Translations under genes and position numbers: made by a program
The notes under the pieces: model-generated
What the model was told of the DNA's origin: nothing
Seen by the model: only the letters and a program-made list of their open reading frames with translations
Databases searched by the model: none
NCBI GenBank assembly: GCA_030608745.1
Contig: JAUWDQ010000150.1
Span: 1 to 6,449 of the forward strand
DNA from: Pseudomonadota bacterium
GTDB taxonomy: Bacteria > Desulfobacterota > BSN033 > WVXP01 > G020346125
Direction: 5' to 3'
Length of the DNA stretch: 6,449 nucleotides
Shown here: positions 1 to 5,947 of the stretch, piece after piece
How positions within the stretch are numbered: position 1 is the first letter of the stretch
How the letters are laid out: each line of letters starts with the position of its first letter

Positions 1-12
1 CATCTGTTGCAT
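1..12 (-). CDS. Possible start of a downstream gene (only first codons visible)
   Basis: On the minus strand an ATG at 12-10 is followed in frame by CAA CAG and a second ATG at 3-1, directly after the YjbQ stop codon. A GGGGAG stretch at about 17-22 could serve as ribosome binding site, better placed for the second ATG than for the first. This would be the next gene of a yjbQ operon. Only four codons are visible, so neither the product nor the reality of the gene can be established. Confidence 0.25.
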
Positions 13-13
13 T

Positions 14-433
14 TCACTCCCCAATGATCTTCACGAGGATCCGTTTTCGCCTACGGCCATCGAATTCACCGTAGAATATCTGCTCCCAGGGGCCAAAGTC
101 GAGCCGCCCTTCGGTAATGGCGACCACCACCTCCCGCCCCATGACCTGGCGTTTCAGGTGGGCATCACCGTTATCCTCACCGGTCCTATTATGCCAGTAT
201 TGGGAAATCGGTTCGTGGGGAGCCAGTTTTTCGAGCCACATCTCATAGTCGTGATGGAGACCAGACTCATCGTCATTGATGAAAACAGAGGCTGTGATAT
301 GCATGGCGTTGCAGAGCACCAATCCCTCTTTAATTCCACTCTCCCTCAAACACTCTTGAACTTGAGAGGTAATATTAATGAAGGCTCGTCTTTGAGGAAT
401 ATTAAACCACAGCTCCTTGCGATAGGATTTCAT
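14..433 (-). CDS. YjbQ/UPF0047 family protein
   Basis: This 139-residue protein has the usual length and core of the YjbQ (UPF0047) family, small single-domain proteins that form trimers. Visible family signatures are the MHITASVFIND stretch (His45), Asn-Asp-Asp-Glu, the YWHNRTGEDNGDAHL block (His81, Glu86, Asp87, His92) with its conserved histidines, the G-R-L-D-F-G-x-W-x-x-I segment at 109-119, and EFDG at 123-126. The usual Pro after EFDG is Arg here (EFDGRRRKR). The family has been linked to weak thiamin-phosphate synthase activity in E. coli, but its physiological role is unsettled, so the function should be read as unknown. The start ATG at 433 is supported by an AAGGAGG box nine bases upstream. 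It lies downstream of the ferritin-like gene on the same strand but is separated from it by 318 bp that include a mobile-type repeat, so it is probably a separate transcription unit. Confidence 0.9.
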   Translation of the reverse strand: MKSYRKELWFNIPQRRAFINITSQVQECLRESGIKEGLVLCNAMHITASVFINDDESGLHHDYEMWLEKLAPHEPISQYWHNRTGEDNGDAHLKRQVMGREVVVAITEGRLDFGPWEQIFYGEFDGRRRKRILVKIIGE

Positions 434-593
434 TCTTCATCGCCTCCTTTCAAAGCCTCATGGAGTGTTGCTATGGAAAAGATCAAGACAGGGGATAGCT
501 TTTTATGGCTTTTTCAGGTATCGCCTGGGCCCGGATAACAACGCGTGGTATGGATCCGTGCGAGAGGGAAGGGTAACGTGTAAAGGGTTATTC

Positions 594-601
594 TCACATT
601 T
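594..601. repeat. Left copy of 8-bp direct repeat flanking the 602-751 element
   Basis: TCACATTT occurs here and again at 752-759, immediately outside the two ends of the inverted-repeat element. This is what a target-site duplication produced on insertion looks like. The right copy contains the ferritin-like gene's stop codon, so the left copy is the duplicate made by insertion. Confidence 0.7.
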
Positions 602-751
602 GACGGCTTCGCAAAAAGTCCATCTGGTGCGTTGCGCTTCATCTTTCGTCACTGCACCGTACTTCTATGTACGCCTCATTCCTCAGGATTTGCGCGCCTT
701 GCATCTGGATCTTTTTTCTTTACCGTCTTATTTCGACTTTTTACAATGACG
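602..751. mobile_element. 150-bp non-coding MITE-like inverted-repeat element
   Basis: The ends are imperfect inverted repeats. The left begins GACGGCTTCGC followed by AAAAAGTC (613-620). The right carries GACTTTTT (735-742), and about 13 of 17 end positions pair. The interior is also palindromic: CATCTGG near 621 faces its partner reading on the other strand near 690-700, GCGC tracts oppose each other, and the centre is CGTAC-TTCTAT-GTACG (658-673). The whole unit can therefore fold into one long, interrupted hairpin. There is no credible coding frame, so any movement would depend on a transposase encoded elsewhere. Short repeats with AAAAAGTC/GCCGTC ends are, from memory, dispersed in several deltaproteobacterial genomes; I could not check this. 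Lying between two genes on the same strand, the transcript hairpin may also act as a terminator or 3' stabiliser for the ferritin-like gene. Together with the flanks, it is the main content of the 434-751 gap. Confidence 0.7.
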
Positions 752-759
752 TCACATTT
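752..759. repeat. Right copy of 8-bp direct repeat flanking the 602-751 element
   Basis: TCACATTT matches 594-601 exactly. It also encodes, on the minus strand, the last Met codon and TGA stop of the ferritin-like gene, so this copy is the original target. Confidence 0.7.
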
Positions 760-1219
760 GGCTCATGAAAAGCTTTTCGTAGGTCTCTTCAAGTCGAGCG
801 AGGTGTTTCATCTCATCCTTTTGGAATCTGGAGAATACATCCTCCATGGGCGCACCGCTGCATTGGGTTGCCATCTGCTGGTAGAAATCGACGGAGTGTT
901 TTTCGTCGTGCATGGCGAAGGCCAGGGCGTCCTGGGGAGATACATTCTCATCCAAGGGTCTTTCCTGAACGAATAAGGTCAAATTCATGCTGGGAGCAAC
1001 CTTTTCTTCATCTTCGTGAAGAGCCACCGTCTCTCCGACCAAGGCCTTTTCCAGGGAATGTTTATGTTCCAATTCCTCAAGGGCCAACTCCTTGAGGAGT
1101 TTCCTCGCCGATGGGTGCTTCACGATCTGCAGGGTTCGACGGTAGATTTCAAAGCTCTTCTGTTCCTGTTCGATGGCTTTCTCCAATGCCCCTTCCAACG
1201 TATAACACACTGCTTCCAT
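752..1219 (-). CDS. Ferritin-like di-iron protein (rubrerythrin family, no rubredoxin domain)
   Basis: The 155-residue product is almost entirely helical and shows the ferritin-like four-helix pattern. Helix 1 carries glutamates around 13-24, helix 2 has the ExxH motif Glu49-His52, helix 3 (about 96-117) carries HDEKH with Glu106 and His108, and helix 4 has a second ExxH at Glu136-His139. These are the residues expected to bind two irons. The C-terminal CxxC rubredoxin-type domain of classical rubrerythrin is absent, so this is a short, erythrin-like form. Relatives remove hydrogen peroxide or handle iron in the cytoplasm of anaerobes; the exact reaction here is inference. The ATG at 1219 follows an AGGAAGGG ribosome binding site and a good promoter (1269-1298). 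Its stop codon abuts the inserted repeat at 602-751, and the reading frame is intact. Confidence 0.85.
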   Translation of the reverse strand: MEAVCYTLEGALEKAIEQEQKSFEIYRRTLQIVKHPSARKLLKELALEELEHKHSLEKALVGETVALHEDEEKVAPSMNLTLFVQERPLDENVSPQDALAFAMHDEKHSVDFYQQMATQCSGAPMEDVFSRFQKDEMKHLARLEETYEKLFMSQM

Positions 1220-1268
1220 AAGTACCCTTCCTATATTTTCTATGGAATCTACCTTTCTATTGGGTTTT

Positions 1269-1298
1269 ATTCTACCGTTAACCGTATCCGGATTTCAA
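1269..1298 (-). promoter_or_regulatory. Sigma70-type promoter of the ferritin-like gene
   Basis: Read on the minus strand, TTGAAA (1298-1293) and TAGAAT (1274-1269) are separated by 18 bases. Each is one mismatch from its consensus hexamer. It points into the ferritin-like gene, leaving a leader of roughly 40 bases before the ATG. The rest of the 1220-1461 intergenic region shows no obvious plus-strand promoter for the next gene. Confidence 0.6.
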
Positions 1299-1461
1299 CA
1301 CGAATTGATCTTAATATTTTTCCTTGCCAAATCACGTGGATTGGTCATACTTACAGTGAATTGACGGGATATCGGTTCACTCCTTCGGTTGGGTGGCATA
1401 GAGCAAGGAGAGTAGGGGAATAGAGAGAAGGGATAGAAACCTTTTAGAGGGGGATTCCGGT

Positions 1462-1821
1462 ATGAACAGGAAAAAAGGTCTATATCTTGATACTGAGATA
1501 GTAGGGAAAAAATGGTGGAAGCGATACCTGAAGGACAAGCTTTTTGCCCGGGGCAATGGTAAGTATTGGTTCGGTGACAATGGTTTTTACTTTTTGCGAT
1601 ATCTCACCTCCACGCCGATATATATACCATTTAGTGAGGTTATCGAGATACAATTGGGGACGAAACACGCGGGGAGATGGGCAATGGGTAATCTTATTGT
1701 AAAGATCCTATGGAGGAAAGATGATTTGGTATTAAGCTCCGAGTTCCTCGTATCAAAGAATAAAGAAGATGCTCCCGTATTTAAAGCTGAATTGGAAAGG
1801 AGAATACAGAAGAGAGGATAG
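1462..1821 (+). CDS. Small PH/GRAM-like protein of unknown function
   Basis: This 119-residue soluble protein has no signal peptide or membrane segment. I do not recognise a characterised family. The alternating pattern (GKYWFGDNGFYFLRY, then TPIYIPFSEVIEIQL, then NLIVKILWRKDDLVLSSEFLVS) followed by a C-terminal helix (EDAPVFKAELERRIQKR) resembles the seven-strand-plus-helix layout of bacterial PH- or GRAM-like domains, with an aromatic-rich first half. That fold assignment is inference from pattern only. A purine-rich AGAGGGGG box at about 1445-1452 lies about nine bases before the ATG and supports the start. It is transcribed divergently from the ferritin-like gene and lies about 280 bp before the diguanylate cyclase, which has its own promoter, so nothing ties it functionally to either. 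Confidence 0.75.
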   Translation: MNRKKGLYLDTEIVGKKWWKRYLKDKLFARGNGKYWFGDNGFYFLRYLTSTPIYIPFSEVIEIQLGTKHAGRWAMGNLIVKILWRKDDLVLSSEFLVSKNKEDAPVFKAELERRIQKRG

Positions 1822-2042
1822 TTCCCACGAAGACCGCTATTTCTTTTTGGACCCGGGCGAAAGATCGGAAAGGAGTTTTCCCTTCCTCATAGGCCATTCT
1901 CGAATTTCAGACCACTTCAGCACTTCTCCAGCAAATTACGCTCGGGGACAATAATGTCCTGTTATTGAGCATATAATTTAGTGAAAAATCAATACGTTAC
2001 AAAAGAATCCCCTATGAAAGTCATGGAGGCACAGATATTTAG
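1822..2042. other. Intergenic stretch with only weak hairpins
   Basis: No gene is supported here. Two weak palindromes are visible: CAATAA/TTATTG around a 7-base loop at 1949-1967, overlapped by an alternative GGAC/GTCC pairing at 1946-1959. Neither has a T-run typical of an intrinsic terminator. The 3' half is AT-rich and leads into the promoter at 2043. Confidence 0.4.
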
Positions 2043-2071
2043 TTGAAATTTTTATAAAAATGGTGTATAAG
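2043..2071 (+). promoter_or_regulatory. Sigma70-type promoter of the diguanylate cyclase gene
   Basis: TTGAAA (2043-2048) and TATAAG (2066-2071) are separated by exactly 17 bases, each hexamer one mismatch from consensus, with an A/T-rich spacer. Transcription would begin near 2078, giving a short leader with AAAGGGG at about 2088-2094, six bases before the ATG. Confidence 0.65.
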
Positions 2072-2100
2072 GGAATTTACTACGAACAAAGGGGAAAAAT

Positions 2101-3768
2101 ATGGCTCCAAAAAGCAAGGTCTTAGTCATCGATGACGAGGAGACCATTACCCGAATATTGGCCAAGATGCTCAATAAAGATTACGAAGTCCATGTGGTCA
2201 ATGATGGCAAATCTGCCTTAGATTTAGTCCAGACCCATGTCTTCGATGCTATTCTCGTGGATCTCATTATGCCGGAGATGGATGGCCACGAGATAATCAA
2301 GAGGGTATCGAGGGTCGACCCGGATATCCCCTGCATCGTCATAACGGGTTACTCCACCGAGGAGAATGCTATTGAGGCCCTGAAGGAGGGAGCCTTCGAC
2401 TACCTGAAGAAACCTCTTAATCGAAATTTAGTGGAGTATTCGGTGAAGCGTGGGGTGGAGCAGAGGAGGACGAGATACGAAAACAAGCAGCTTATCGAAA
2501 GGCTGAATGAAGGCAGGGAGAGGTTGAGACAGGCCAATTATCTCCTCTTTACCGAAAAAGAGAACCAACGGGAAAAGATCTTATCGCTGCAAAGGGAACT
2601 GGACCAGGTCAAAAGCGAATTCACCAGCTTTAAGCTTCAAGAAAATAGATTGGCGGAAATTAAGATTAGGCTCGATGTGTCGGAGGACCTCAATACTTTA
2701 TTAGAAAGGGTTATAGAGATACAGGATATCCTGATGGCCCGTGCCATTAACCTCTATACCATCAAGAAGGATGACCAGGGAGCTGAGTTTGTCAAATCCC
2801 TCATTTGGGGCAATAGGCTCCTCTCCCACTCGGAAGGCAACGAGTTCACCTTACCAATGGGTGTGGGCTATGCGGGCATTGTGGCGGAGACAGGAGAAGA
2901 GGTTAACGCAAAGGAGGTCCAATACGACAAGCGGTTGTCGGATTGGTATCAGGAAAAGGTCGGCTTTCCGATCCAGAATGCCCTTTGTCTCCCCTTGCGA
3001 CATAACGGGAAGATTACCGGTGTTATCGAGATGTTTAACAAAACCGATCCTGGGGGTGGTATCGATAAGTTTGGTTTTACGGAACAAGACCGGTCCATGC
3101 TGAGGGAGTTGTCAATTCATATCTCCTCTGTAATGGACAAGCTCAATTTGGTTCAATACGATGGGCTTACGGGATTGCTGAATAGAGAACCCTTTTTAGA
3201 GACGTTGGTCCTCAGGATTACCGCTCATCGGAAGAGAAAGGATGAACAAGGGTTTTCCGTCGGCATCGTCATGTCGGATATCGACGGCTTCAAGAATTTC
3301 AACGATCGTAACTCTCATATCGAAGGAAATAAACTCCTCAAGGAACTGGGGAAGATCTTGAAAAGTAGTATTCGCGAGGAGGATTTGGTCAGCCGATATG
3401 GGGGTGAGGAGTTTATTTTCTATTTATCTAAGATCTCGAGTATCGAACAGGCATGTCAATTTACTGAGCGAGTAAGGAAGACGGTGGAGGGCCATTATTT
3501 TCCGAATCAAGAGGTTCAGCCCAACGGGAACTTGACGATGAGCTTCGGTGTGACCCTTCTTGCATCGGAGGTCATCGATGAATATGGGTTGCTCCGCCAG
3601 GAGGATCTCAATCAGATTGTCGAAGAGGCGGATAAGGCCCTGCTGGCGGCCAAAGGCTACCAGGATTTCAAAGGCGATGATGGAACGAGCAGAAACCGCA
3701 TCTGTGTCTTCGATCGGGAAAGGGGAGATTCGGATTTCGAAAGGATACGGCTTTATACTGAGGCCTAA
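2101..3768 (+). CDS. Response regulator diguanylate cyclase, REC-GAF-GGDEF
   Basis: The 555-residue cytoplasmic protein starts with a receiver domain (about 4-120): acidic pair Asp11/Asp12, phospho-acceptor Asp54 in VDLIMPEMDG, Thr82, and Lys104-Pro105. A charged, coiled-coil-like linker (about 120-185) follows. Next is a GAF sensor domain (about 185-340) ending in VIEMFNK with Asn313-Lys314. A GGDEF domain (about 350-530) completes it, carrying the metal residues Asp393 and Glu436, the phosphate-side FK motif, signature GGEEF at 434-438, and the inhibitory I-site RxxD (Arg425-Asp428) five residues before it. All parts expected for phosphorylation-controlled synthesis of a cyclic dinucleotide with product inhibition are present. 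The oddity is Asn410 where most family members have Asp in the GHxxGD segment (here SHIEGN). In PleD that Asp contacts guanine, so the product may not be purely cyclic di-GMP. No histidine kinase is adjacent, making this an orphan regulator. Confidence 0.93.
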   Translation: MAPKSKVLVIDDEETITRILAKMLNKDYEVHVVNDGKSALDLVQTHVFDAILVDLIMPEMDGHEIIKRVSRVDPDIPCIVITGYSTEENAIEALKEGAFDYLKKPLNRNLVEYSVKRGVEQRRTRYENKQLIERLNEGRERLRQANYLLFTEKENQREKILSLQRELDQVKSEFTSFKLQENRLAEIKIRLDVSEDLNTLLERVIEIQDILMARAINLYTIKKDDQGAEFVKSLIWGNRLLSHSEGNEFTLPMGVGYAGIVAETGEEVNAKEVQYDKRLSDWYQEKVGFPIQNALCLPLRHNGKITGVIEMFNKTDPGGGIDKFGFTEQDRSMLRELSIHISSVMDKLNLVQYDGLTGLLNREPFLETLVLRITAHRKRKDEQGFSVGIVMSDIDGFKNFNDRNSHIEGNKLLKELGKILKSSIREEDLVSRYGGEEFIFYLSKISSIEQACQFTERVRKTVEGHYFPNQEVQPNGNLTMSFGVTLLASEVIDEYGLLRQEDLNQIVEEADKALLAAKGYQDFKGDDGTSRNRICVFDRERGDSDFERIRLYTEA

Positions 3769-3797
3769 AAGACCATCTCCTCTCTGCATGGACTATA

Positions 3798-3834
3798 GGA
3801 AAAGGCCCCATCCATTTGGTGGTGGGGCCTTTCC
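3798..3834 (+). terminator. Intrinsic terminator after the diguanylate cyclase gene
   Basis: GGAAAAGGCCCCA (3798-3810) pairs with TGGGGCCTTTCC (3823-3834), with one bulged A and a 12-base loop that can add a CCA/TGG pair set. The stem is GC-rich in its centre, with an A-run before and a short T-run after, 29 bases past the stop codon. The T-run is only three bases, so strength is uncertain. Confidence 0.7.
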
Positions 3835-3874
3835 GATGGCTTCGAGAGGGGCATGGAATAGACATCATTTAATT

Positions 3875-3883
3875 TGATACAAT
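3875..3883 (+). promoter_or_regulatory. Possible extended -10 promoter of the short gene at 3917
   Basis: TGA followed by TACAAT fits an extended -10 element (TGn plus a one-mismatch hexamer) about 34 bases before the GTG start and downstream of the previous terminator. No good -35 hexamer lies at the right distance, which extended -10 promoters can tolerate. Confidence 0.35.
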
Positions 3884-3916
3884 AGTAATTGAATAAGGTT
3901 AAAGGGGAAATAGAGC

Positions 3917-4147
3917 GTGTCCATTGAAAAGATCAAAAAGCAGATCGAGAAGTTGTCCTCCGATGAGAAGCAGCAGCTCCTGAGCGATGTGATCGCCAAA
4001 TTTCGAGAAGAAGTCTTCAAGAACCCGGGATGAGAGCTCGATTTACACCTCGCCCGGGAGCACGGCGAGGACGTAGAGAAGAAGGCTACGGGAAAAGGGC
4101 CAAACGGCTTGTGGTATAAAGTCGTCTGGTCGATGATCGGTAAGTAG
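3917..4147 (+). CDS. Short ORF with in-frame TGA: candidate selenoprotein (76 aa) or 38-aa protein
   Basis: A GTG start preceded by AAGGGGA (about 3901-3907) opens a lysine/glutamate-rich helical frame (begins SIEKIKKQIEKLSSDEK, ends EEVFKNPG) that meets TGA at 4031-4033 after 38 codons. The same frame then continues without a stop for 37 codons (ELDLHLAREHGEDVEKKAT, then GKGPNGLWYKVVWSMIGK) to TAG at 4145-4147. The downstream part keeps strong coding character: most codons begin with G or A and the product is plausible. A hairpin at 4042-4077 is placed as a bacterial SECIS would be, so TGA may encode selenocysteine at residue 39. There is no Cys in either half, so no CxxU pair. TGA is an ordinary stop in other genes here, ruling out general recoding. 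Alternatives are a recent nonsense mutation (for example CGA or TGG to TGA), or a true 38-residue protein. I do not recognise the family. The gene appears monocistronic, between a terminator and the flavoprotein gene. Confidence 0.55.
4042..4077 (+). promoter_or_regulatory. SECIS-like hairpin just downstream of in-frame TGA
   Basis: The upper stem CCTCGCC (4048-4054) pairs perfectly with GGCGAGG (4064-4070) around the 9-base loop CGGGAGCAC. A lower stem TTTAC (4042-4046) pairs with GTAGA (4073-4077), including one G-U pair, across a small asymmetric internal loop. The loop starts 21 bases after the TGA and has G as its second base. This agrees with the known bacterial SECIS rules: loop 3-14 nt, G within the first two loop bases, about 16-37 nt from UGA. 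A chance hairpin in GC-rich coding sequence remains possible. Confidence 0.4.
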
Positions 4148-4246
4148 GCCGCCCAGTAACTTCATGTCCCGAGATAGTCCCTTTTTTCCCCGGTTCAAAG
4201 TTTAATGCATTCCTTGAAGTTATCAATTTGATTCTTTCATCAGTAC

Positions 4247-4277
4247 CGCCCGAGTTCATTCCTTTCTCACTTGGGCG
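4247..4277 (+). other. Hairpin in the leader upstream of the flavoprotein gene
   Basis: CGCCCGAG (4247-4254) pairs with CTTGGGCG (4270-4277) over 8 bp with one G-U pair and a 15-base loop, 46 bases before the flavoprotein start. It is followed by a pyrimidine-rich but not T-only tract, so it could be a weak terminator for the short gene or a leader structure. The rest of 4148-4323 shows no gene and no convincing promoter. Confidence 0.35.
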
Positions 4278-4323
4278 TCTTCCCTCTGTCCCTTTGAGTT
4301 CCTATGGAAAGGAGGAGAAGGTG

Positions 4324-5901
4324 ATGGGCGTGAAAGAAATCGACGCCGATGTGCTGGTTGTTGGCAGCGGTGTTGCCGGGGTCATGGCGGCCGTGAAAGC
4401 CGCCCGAATGGGATGCAAGGTGGTGCTCGCGAGTAAGGGTGCCATGAGGAGCGGAAACTCAGTCTTAGTCGGCGGGGGTTGGTTGCTTGCTTCAAAGGAT
4501 TTTCCTCCCGATGAGTATGTTAATTTTACTCTGGAAGGGGGGAAGAAGATTAACGATGCGAAACTGGTCCGAGTAATGGCCCAGAGAGGCGAGGCCATGA
4601 TAAGCGCATTGAGGGAGATGGGAGTACCTCTGGAGAGAAGGGGTAATAGAATTTGGTGGGTCAAAATGGATACATGGAAGAGGTCCGCGGGTATCGTTCT
4701 TATGGATGCGCTTATGGAGCACATCAAACATGAACGGATAATGGCCATTCCCTGGCTTTCCATCATCGAGCTGTTAATGGATGAGGGGCGGGTTTCGGGA
4801 GCCGTTGGGGTTTCCAGGGAAGAGGGTCCGGTGGTCATCGATACAAAATCCGTTGTATTGGCAACGGGGGGAGGCGGCGGTATCTACAAGCGCCATGACA
4901 ACCACAAGAGGACGAGGGGGGATGGGTATTGGCTCGCATTACGGGTGGGATTACCTTTGTGGGATATGGAATTCGTCCAGTTTTATCCCCTCGGTTTGGC
5001 CGAGCCCCATTTACCCCCACTTATGGTTCCACCGCCGATTCCAAAAGAGGGGAAGGCCATCGACTCCGACGGAGAGGACATCGTCAAAAAACACGGTCTC
5101 CGATTCAGTTTGAACGAATTCATCATGGAACATCGGGATCAATTCACATTGATCCTCACAGGGGAAACGGAAAAGGGAAAGGTCTATCTCGATTATACAG
5201 GACTTCCAGAGGAAAGGTGGGAGAAGCCTCGTCTGAATCGATTCGGAAGGATAAACCCCGATTCTCGGAGCCGGCCTTTTTCCGTTGCCCCGGTGGTTCA
5301 CTTTTTCATGGGAGGCGTAGAAATCAATGAGTTCGCCCAGACGGCAATTCCCGGTCTTTTTGCTGCTGGTGAGGTGACCGCTGGTGTTAATGGGGCCAAT
5401 CGAATGGGTGGAAATGCCCTCATGGAATGTACCGTATTCGGGAATATAGCGGGTGAATCGGCAGCTCGATATGCCATGGGAGTTCGTCGGGGGAAATTGA
5501 AACGGGAAATAGTCGGGGGTAAGTTCCCATGGAAGGAGGAGAGGAAGGAGGTGAAGGACCTCTTCCGCCAGGTTCAGGATCTGACGTGGACCCATGCTGG
5601 TCCCATACGAAATGGGCAGTCCCTGCAGGAGGGGTTATCCAGGGTTTCCGAGTTGGAGGGAAGATTAGCCGAACTCGAAGCAGCGGGAAGATCCCTTGAG
5701 TTGAACGAGGTGAAGGGTAGTGTGTTGATATCGAAGGCTATTATGCGGGCAAGCCTGGAGAGGGAAGAGAGCCGTGGAGCCTTTTACAGGGAGGATTTTC
5801 CGCAAAGCGATGACGACCATTGGCTCAAGAATATTCTCCTTAAGCTAGATGGGGAGACGGGTGATTTTATCGTCTCCCATCGGCCTGTGGAGGGCCCTTG
5901 A
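4324..5901 (+). CDS. FAD-dependent oxidoreductase, fumarate reductase/succinate dehydrogenase flavoprotein superfamily
   Basis: The 525-residue protein binds FAD through the N-terminal GSGVAG loop (residues 14-19). It has the second FAD contact ATGGGGG (180-186), the DMEFVQFYP block (around 214-222), HFFMGG (326-331, His326), and the AAGEV...GANRMGGNAL segment with Arg360, all in family order, ending with the ESRGAFYREDFP tail. There is no His in the SGNSVLVGGG segment where SdhA/FrdA attach FAD covalently, so FAD is probably bound non-covalently. The QFHP motif of fumarate reductases reads QFYP, and the usual RDxxxR catalytic segment is not recognisable, so the substrate is probably not fumarate or succinate. 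No signal peptide or iron-sulfur partner is visible; it is likely cytoplasmic. The frame is open from 4228, but the AAAGGAGGAG box at 4308-4317 selects ATG 4324 (or GTG 4321). It probably forms an operon with the propeller gene 46 bp downstream. Confidence 0.85.
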   Translation: MGVKEIDADVLVVGSGVAGVMAAVKAARMGCKVVLASKGAMRSGNSVLVGGGWLLASKDFPPDEYVNFTLEGGKKINDAKLVRVMAQRGEAMISALREMGVPLERRGNRIWWVKMDTWKRSAGIVLMDALMEHIKHERIMAIPWLSIIELLMDEGRVSGAVGVSREEGPVVIDTKSVVLATGGGGGIYKRHDNHKRTRGDGYWLALRVGLPLWDMEFVQFYPLGLAEPHLPPLMVPPPIPKEGKAIDSDGEDIVKKHGLRFSLNEFIMEHRDQFTLILTGETEKGKVYLDYTGLPEERWEKPRLNRFGRINPDSRSRPFSVAPVVHFFMGGVEINEFAQTAIPGLFAAGEVTAGVNGANRMGGNALMECTVFGNIAGESAARYAMGVRRGKLKREIVGGKFPWKEERKEVKDLFRQVQDLTWTHAGPIRNGQSLQEGLSRVSELEGRLAELEAAGRSLELNEVKGSVLISKAIMRASLEREESRGAFYREDFPQSDDDHWLKNILLKLDGETGDFIVSHRPVEGP

Positions 5902-5947
5902 TGAATGGTAGTCTGGATACCAGCAAAATTCAGGGGGAGAGAAGACA

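Noticed and set aside
632..976. Plus-strand frame across the repeat element and ferritin-like gene
   Set aside because: It spans the non-coding palindromic element and runs antisense to a gene with clear di-iron motifs. It has no ribosome binding site.
1867..1886. GGAAAGG/CCTTCC palindrome as terminator of the 1462 gene
   Set aside because: The pairing is imperfect, low in stability and lacks a following T-run.
4177..4187. T-run in CCCTTTTTTCCCC as an intrinsic terminator after the short gene
   Set aside because: No stable hairpin can be found immediately before the T-run.
4228..4323. N-terminal extension of the flavoprotein frame starting at ATG 4228
   Set aside because: The extension has no family counterpart and lacks its own ribosome binding site. 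It crosses a hairpin, whereas a strong AAAGGAGGAG box sits just before 4324, directly upstream of the FAD-binding fold.
4302..4838. Minus-strand frame of 178 codons opposite the flavoprotein N-terminus
   Set aside because: It is Ser/Thr/Pro-rich low-complexity sequence typical of antisense shadow frames, and it overlaps the FAD-binding domain coding sequence.
5011..5595. Long minus-strand frame opposite the flavoprotein gene (194 codons)
   Set aside because: It lies antisense to a gene with clear family motifs, has no recognisable domain, and is explained as a shadow of that gene's codon pattern.
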